This document shows, piece after piece, positions 59,958 through 64,000 of a stretch of 64,000 nt of DNA. Positions within the stretch are counted from its first letter, which is position 1; every line of letters starts with the position of its first letter. Source of the DNA: UBA952 sp044361535 (GTDB lineage: Bacteria > Bacteroidota > Bacteroidia > Flavobacteriales_D > Crocinitomicaceae); contig JBIKIQ010000007.1 of NCBI GenBank assembly GCA_044361535.1, forward strand, positions 62,001 through 126,000, read 5' to 3'. A model generated the notes under the pieces. That model made no database searches, was not told the origin of the DNA, and saw only the letters and a program-made list of their open reading frames with translations. Both the position numbers and the translations under genes were made by a program.

Positions 59958-61325
59958 ATGATGCGTCTTTCTTTATTTACAGTATTTTTTGCTATCTGTG
60001 GCTTTCTGAAATCTCAAGTAGCTCAATTTCATTGTGTTGATAAAAAAACGGGAGAATCAATCCCTAATGTTCAATTAACCATTCAATTGTTGAATTTAAA
60101 TGCGTCAGTGGGTGATTCTGCAATCAAATTACAAACAGATAGGAATGGAAAAGTAACATTGAATGCAACAATTAATGCCCTTATACTAGTTTCTACCAAC
60201 CATCCTATTTATGAGGATTTTCGTCAAGGATTTCGAATGAAAAGAACTGAAAACGATACGTTAAAGTTTGAAATTGTTCTAAAACCATCATCCTTGCAAA
60301 ATATAAAAGAGGTGGTTATTAAGGCACCAGGGATTCCAGATACAATATATGGATCTGATCGATTGAGTGTAGCTGATTTTGAAATTCAAAAAAATGGTAA
60401 ACTTATACTTTTAACCTATCCCAAACAATTGAAGAAAGGAGGGGAAATCATTTTATTTGATGGTAAAGAGGTACTTTCAACGTTTCCTGTGAATGATGTT
60501 CCTGAAAAGTTAATTCGAGATTTTAGAGGAAATACGCATGTGATTTGTCAGAGTGATATTTTAACAATCGTCACAACGAAAAATGAGGTGCAAATTGCTT
60601 CCATCGAAAAGGATTATTTCTTCAAGTATATTGCGCCGATTATTGATACAAACAGGACCAAGATGTACCTGAATAATTTTAATCCCGTTTATCCTGCATT
60701 TGACTATTTCACATTTGATAGAATTGATTCATCGTATAAAAAAATTCTTCATATTGAGGATGATTTAATGATGGAACTTTATAAGTCAGAGTATAAATGG
60801 ATGGATGTAAGAACAAAACTTTGGGCAAAAAATAAGGAGATTGAAACGGGAATATCAGCCGAAGTTTGGGTTGGTGCAAACTATTTTACTCAATCCCTAT
60901 ACTATGAAGAGGCCTATGCACCGATGTTTCATAGAAATGATTCTATTTTTGTTTTTGATTACAGCAAAGACAGACTATTGATTTTCAATGTTTTCGGTGA
61001 TTTAGTTGATACACTTGCGGTTTATCATCATTATAATCCGAGGAAATCAGGCTGGAAAAAAAATGTAATTCAAGACAAAGTGACAGGTGCAATTTATGCA
61101 GTTTTTGAATTGAATGGGTTTTCTTACCTGGGATTAATTGATGTAAATACAGGAAGGATTGAGAAAAAAGTGAAATTGGCCTATAAGTACGTGGATAAAA
61201 TAAGGGTGAACAATAATTTTGTCTATTACATTTATCGTCCTTTTGAATCTCTGCAACGTAAATTCTTGTATCGAGAACAATTACCATATTTTGTAAAACA
61301 AAATCAGGTGTTTGAACAAAACTGA
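59958..61325 (+). CDS. Secreted protein with carboxypeptidase-regulatory-like N-domain, unknown function
   Basis: 455 residues (ATG 59958; a second ATG follows at 59961). Signal peptide (about 1-21, ending FLKSQ). Residues about 23-115 look like a carboxypeptidase regulatory-like fold (HCVDKKTGESIPNVQLTIQL, SSLQNIKEVVI). The rest is a strand-rich region, possibly a propeller (DRLSVADFEIQKNGKLILLTY, NGFSYLGLIDVNTGRIEKK). No metal or catalytic signature. It is downstream of ilvE, probably in the same transcript by position only. Confidence 0.7.
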   Translation: MMRLSLFTVFFAICGFLKSQVAQFHCVDKKTGESIPNVQLTIQLLNLNASVGDSAIKLQTDRNGKVTLNATINALILVSTNHPIYEDFRQGFRMKRTENDTLKFEIVLKPSSLQNIKEVVIKAPGIPDTIYGSDRLSVADFEIQKNGKLILLTYPKQLKKGGEIILFDGKEVLSTFPVNDVPEKLIRDFRGNTHVICQSDILTIVTTKNEVQIASIEKDYFFKYIAPIIDTNRTKMYLNNFNPVYPAFDYFTFDRIDSSYKKILHIEDDLMMELYKSEYKWMDVRTKLWAKNKEIETGISAEVWVGANYFTQSLYYEEAYAPMFHRNDSIFVFDYSKDRLLIFNVFGDLVDTLAVYHHYNPRKSGWKKNVIQDKVTGAIYAVFELNGFSYLGLIDVNTGRIEKKVKLAYKYVDKIRVNNNFVYYIYRPFESLQRKFLYREQLPYFVKQNQVFEQN

Positions 61326-61411
61326 TATTTTTATTAAAAATAGCTTTTTTTACGGCCTTGCTTTCATGGGTTTTTAAAATCAACTTATCTTTATGAAAAC
61401 TTAGGTTAGAA

Positions 61412-62101
61412 ATGCTTATAAAATCATATAAATACATTACTTGTTCAACTTGTTTAGCTAAATCTAATTCATTAATTAACAAACTTAACGAAACAGAACA
61501 AGCTGAATTAGAAGAGAGTAGAGGCTGTTCTTATTACAAAAAACAAGACGCCTTATTCGTGGAAGGGTCCTATCCGAGAGGTGTATTTTGCTTAAATCAC
61601 GGAAAGGTTAAAGTATTTGCTAGAGGCGATGAGGGAAAAGAACAAATTATACATATTGCCAAACCAGGTGAAATAATTGGATTTAGGGCCATGTTAAGTG
61701 GTGATCCATACAGAGTTTCAGCTGAAACATTAGAGGAATGTGCGGTTTGTTTTATTGCTAAAGATGAATTCTTTAAAATGATCGATACCAACTCTGAATT
61801 TAGAAATGAAATAATTAAAGGGTTATCAAAGGAATTAGGCGAAAGAGCAGTTTCCATTACCGATATGGCTCAAAAATCAGTGCGAGAAAGAATGGCTGCC
61901 TCGTTACTTCAGCTTCAAGATATTTATGGTGAAGATCCAATAAATTTGTCTAGAGAAGATCTAGCAAATTTTGTAGGAACGGCGACTGAAACGCTTATTC
62001 GATTTTTGAAAGAATTTAAAGAGGAAGGATTGATTGAAATTCAAACAAGAAAAGTTTTTATTTTAAATAGTGCAAAACTTCACCAATTATCCGGAAGGTA
62101 A
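61412..62101 (+). CDS. Crp/Fnr-family transcription regulator with N-terminal cysteines
   Basis: 229 residues. An N-terminal Cys pair (Cys11, Cys14; ITCSTC) plus Cys39, a cNMP-binding beta roll (about 40-150; GSYPRGVFCLNHGKVKVFARGDEGKEQIIHIAKPGEIIGFRA), a dimer helix, and a C-terminal HTH (about 175-220; SREDLANFVGTATETLIRFLKEF). This layout is frequent in Bacteroidota. The cysteines recall Fnr, but the spacing does not match the four-Cys Fe-S set of E. coli FNR, so oxygen sensing is not shown. Confidence 0.9.
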   Translation: MLIKSYKYITCSTCLAKSNSLINKLNETEQAELEESRGCSYYKKQDALFVEGSYPRGVFCLNHGKVKVFARGDEGKEQIIHIAKPGEIIGFRAMLSGDPYRVSAETLEECAVCFIAKDEFFKMIDTNSEFRNEIIKGLSKELGERAVSITDMAQKSVRERMAASLLQLQDIYGEDPINLSREDLANFVGTATETLIRFLKEFKEEGLIEIQTRKVFILNSAKLHQLSGR

Positions 62102-62131
62102 AAATGGTGTGCTTTTCGCTATGGTAATTTT

Positions 62132-63031
62132 ATGAATTTAAAGAATTTTCTAATTTATCTGTTTTTCTTTAATACGACTCATTCATTTTTCGCACAATCT
62201 TTTTCGCCCTTTCATTTTGGTGGTCAAATTTCTTTACTAATTCACTTAGGTTCGCATCAAAGGGCCATTGGAGTAGAGTTAAATGGGTTTGCACAATACC
62301 AATTTATACAATTAAATGGCGCAAGTAGTTTCCAATTCTACAATCTGGGTTTGGGAAATAGAAGGAATTTTCTTGAAAATAGAACTGCTCTAGGATTAGT
62401 AGGTTTTTTTGGTCCGAAAAATCAATCTATAGATTGGCAGTTGGCTTCATGGACAAAGCAATCTGCGAATGATTACGCAATATCCTATTCATCAATTTGG
62501 TATTTTGACACAAAAAAAACATCACAGAGAACAGGTGCATTTGGATTGCAGATCAAGAAAATGAGTTTTTATCATGAGAATGATGCATTTGCAGGAATAG
62601 CAACAGATCGATATAGAACAGGGGATCTTCTCATTCAATGGTCCGATTCATTAGTTAAAATTGGTTTAGGTTTGCAAATTTGGACAGGTGAAACAACAGG
62701 AGTGCCCAAGCAATTCAAACCAGAAAAATATTCGAAATCGTTCAAAGATATTTCGTCCTTGCCTTATGGTAAAACAAGTCATGGAATTGTATACTCTCAG
62801 TTCCAATACAGAATATTTTATAATCAAACTTTATCAGCCGAAATGGGGATTGATAGCGAAGAAGTTCGTCACATTTTTCAAAATAAGCTTTTTCATGATT
62901 TGCCTTTTCTTCCAAAAAAATATCAGAATCAAACTCCTCATTATCCGCGATTGAATAACGAAGGATTTCCTGTTTTTTCAAAAAACGAATCAAAAATTGA
63001 TCGTTTCTATTTTTCTCTCGGTTCAAACTAG
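62132..63031 (+). CDS. Secreted protein of unknown function (possible toxin-23-like fold)
   Basis: 299 residues. Signal peptide (about 1-22, ending SFFAQ). Features such as NYHLGSHQRAIGVELNGFAQYQF-type strands, YHENDAFAG and DRYRTGDLLIQW recall the 'polymorphic toxin type 23' domain, which in Bacteroidota also appears in non-toxic envelope proteins. That assignment is from weak memory of the pattern and not secure. No toxin-immunity partner is visible. 30 bases after the Crp/Fnr gene. Confidence 0.6.
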   Translation: MNLKNFLIYLFFFNTTHSFFAQSFSPFHFGGQISLLIHLGSHQRAIGVELNGFAQYQFIQLNGASSFQFYNLGLGNRRNFLENRTALGLVGFFGPKNQSIDWQLASWTKQSANDYAISYSSIWYFDTKKTSQRTGAFGLQIKKMSFYHENDAFAGIATDRYRTGDLLIQWSDSLVKIGLGLQIWTGETTGVPKQFKPEKYSKSFKDISSLPYGKTSHGIVYSQFQYRIFYNQTLSAEMGIDSEEVRHIFQNKLFHDLPFLPKKYQNQTPHYPRLNNEGFPVFSKNESKIDRFYFSLGSN

Positions 63032-63394
63032 TTATTTAACATAGTCCTGTTTCTTGACCAGCACATATTGATTATTTCCGATTTCAGAATAGCCGTATTC
63101 ATAGCAAAAACGATATTGCTTTCCTTTCTGGGTTTGAAAAATATTGGTAAAATAATGAAAATTAAATCCCTCATCCGCTAGTCTTAATGAATCAACTGTT
63201 GTTTTTCCGTCAGGATTAAGTTTTTCAAGAATCCTTCGGTTTTTTCTGAGAATAGCATTTATTTTTCGAACCGAAGCATTGGCATCTTCGTTCAACTTAT
63301 TGTTGAAACTATTTCTGCAATAATCACTACAAAATTTCTGGTCTTTTCTTCCAGAAAGCTTATGACCACATTCTTTACAAGCTCTTTGCTCCAT
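63032..63394 (-). CDS. Zinc-ribbon protein of unknown function
   Basis: 120 residues. N-terminal zinc ribbon CKECGHKLSGRKDQKFCSDYC (Cys6-x2-Cys9 ... Cys22-x3-Cys26, positions approximate), then a helical stretch (NSFNNKLNEDANASVRKINAILRKNRRIL) and a C-terminal strand region. This zinc-ribbon plus helix arrangement matches DUF2116-type proteins. Unknown role; it may bind nucleic acid. Ends next to the 299-residue protein on the other strand, and is divergent from the MoxR gene. Confidence 0.78.
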   Translation of the reverse strand: MEQRACKECGHKLSGRKDQKFCSDYCRNSFNNKLNEDANASVRKINAILRKNRRILEKLNPDGKTTVDSLRLADEGFNFHYFTNIFQTQKGKQYRFCYEYGYSEIGNNQYVLVKKQDYVK

Positions 63395-63526
63395 TTTTTA
63401 CAAGGATTTCAATAAGTTGTTGCTAATTTACAAAATCTAATGCTTGTTAATGCTTAACAATAATTAACACGATTAAAAAAAATACACATTCGAACTTTCA
63501 GATTTTTGTAAACTAAATTGAAAACC

Positions 63527-64000
63527 ATGGATGAACTTCAAGATCTAGCCAATCCGGCCGAAAAAATACGACAGTTAAATGATGAAATTCAAGTTGAAAT
63601 AATTGGGATAAATCAAATTAGAGAAGAGGTTGCACGTGTGATTATTGGACAAAAGCACATGGTTGAACGACTTTTGATTGCAATTTTGGCAGATGGGCAT
63701 ATCCTCTTGGAAGGTGTTCCTGGTTTAGCCAAAACTTTGGCGGTTAAAACTCTTGCAGATACATTGGATTTAACTTTTAACCGAATTCAATTCACACCAG
63801 ATTTATTGCCGGCAGACGTTACAGGTACAATGATCTATAATCAGAAAAAGGAAGAATTTAGTGTGAAAAAAGGTCCTGTTTTTGCCAATTTTCTGCTTGC
63901 AGATGAAATTAATCGTGCACCAGCTAAAGTTCAAAGTGCGTTGTTGGAGTCCATGCAAGAAAAACAAGTTACCCTTGGAGATGAGACATTTATTTTGCCT
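63527..64000 (+). CDS. MoxR-family AAA+ ATPase, N-terminal part (cut by window edge)
   Basis: The frame from ATG 63527 is open to the window end, 158 residues. An N-terminal helical stretch precedes Walker A GVPGLAKT (about 65-72) and Walker B LLADEINRAP (about 123-132); FTPDLLPADVTGT is the family mark. MoxR ATPases help assemble metal centres or surface complexes together with a DUF58 and vWA proteins, normally encoded just downstream, which here are outside the window. Confidence 0.93.
   Translation, partial: MDELQDLANPAEKIRQLNDEIQVEIIGINQIREEVARVIIGQKHMVERLLIAILADGHILLEGVPGLAKTLAVKTLADTLDLTFNRIQFTPDLLPADVTGTMIYNQKKEEFSVKKGPVFANFLLADEINRAPAKVQSALLESMQEKQVTLGDETFILP

Noticed and set aside
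60985..61482. 165-codon minus-strand frame at the end of the 455-residue protein gene
   Set aside because: Lies opposite a real gene and the crp start, with no domain and biased composition.
1..64000. Prophage, insertion sequence, integron or defence island
   Set aside because: No integrase, transposase, restriction, toxin-antitoxin or phage structural gene was seen on either strand.

Overview
This 64-kb window is low-GC chromosomal DNA from a free-living member of the Bacteroidota, most likely Flavobacteriales (possibly Crocinitomicaceae/Fluviicola-like; the genus is inference). The evidence is type IX secretion C-terminal domains of both kinds (short 'type A' tails and gliding-associated 'type B' tails), the gldD-gldE-ssb cluster, bacillithiol synthesis (bshC), a fused E1 dehydrogenase, and -7 promoter boxes of the Bacteroidota form TAnnTTTG, twice with an exact TTG/TTTG-N19 spacing. 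Coding density is high, neighbouring genes often overlap by 1-19 bp, and I see no rRNA, prophage, insertion sequence or CRISPR array. One tRNA gene (tRNA-Ala, anticodon GGC) is present.

Layout. 0-5 kb: the start of a secreted beta-propeller-like protein (cut by the window edge), Lon protease, a nitroreductase, tRNA-Ala, an unknown 100-aa protein and a MarC-type membrane protein. 5-13 kb: a secreted PhoD-type phosphatase, a large type-B secreted repeat protein, then polyphosphate kinase and a Ppx/GppA phosphatase. 13-19 kb: an ECF sigma factor with a membrane TPR partner, a small membrane peptide gene, and a run GH3 protein / secreted protein / deoxynucleoside kinase / heptose epimerase / small membrane protein. 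19-26 kb: cyclophilin, RadC-family protein, a tightly overlapping wecB / polysaccharide deacetylase / DUF423 / PhnP-like hydrolase run, and a two-gene acyltransferase unit that looks like split glycine- or ornithine-lipid synthesis. 26-34 kb: small exported proteins, an ABC exporter operon that ends in a second Ppx/GppA gene, a PyrR-like phosphoribosyltransferase fused in an operon with murQ, a von Willebrand A protein translationally coupled to an unrecognised 383-aa Cys-containing protein, and an OmpA/PD40 protein. 34-46 kb: a PIF1/RecD-like helicase with C-terminal HTH, folB-gltX, a four-domain fasciclin adhesin, nitroreductase, an SPFH lipoprotein and an IgGFc-binding-like type-B secreted protein. 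46-55 kb (all minus strand): fused E1 2-oxoacid dehydrogenase, bshC, an OmpA/TPR lipoprotein, folK-gldD-gldE-ssb. 55-64 kb: rpsP-rimM-trmN6, a thioredoxin-like protein, proline dehydrogenase, branched-chain aminotransferase, Crp/Fnr regulator, unknown proteins, a zinc-ribbon protein, and the start of a MoxR ATPase.

How the genes fit together. Most of the window is core metabolism and cell-envelope biology. Recurring themes are phosphate storage (PPK, two Ppx, PhoD), envelope building (acyltransferases, WecB, heptose epimerase, MurQ), cell-surface adhesion and gliding (GldD/E, fasciclin, type-B secreted proteins), and folate synthesis (folB, folK). I found no clear defence island. The best candidate for an undescribed system is the vWA/383-aa pair at 31.5-33.3 kb, preceded by a tandem octamer repeat. 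Secondary items are the long acidic tail on ribosomal protein S16, two apparently leaderless promoters, and the Ppx gene built into an ABC exporter operon.
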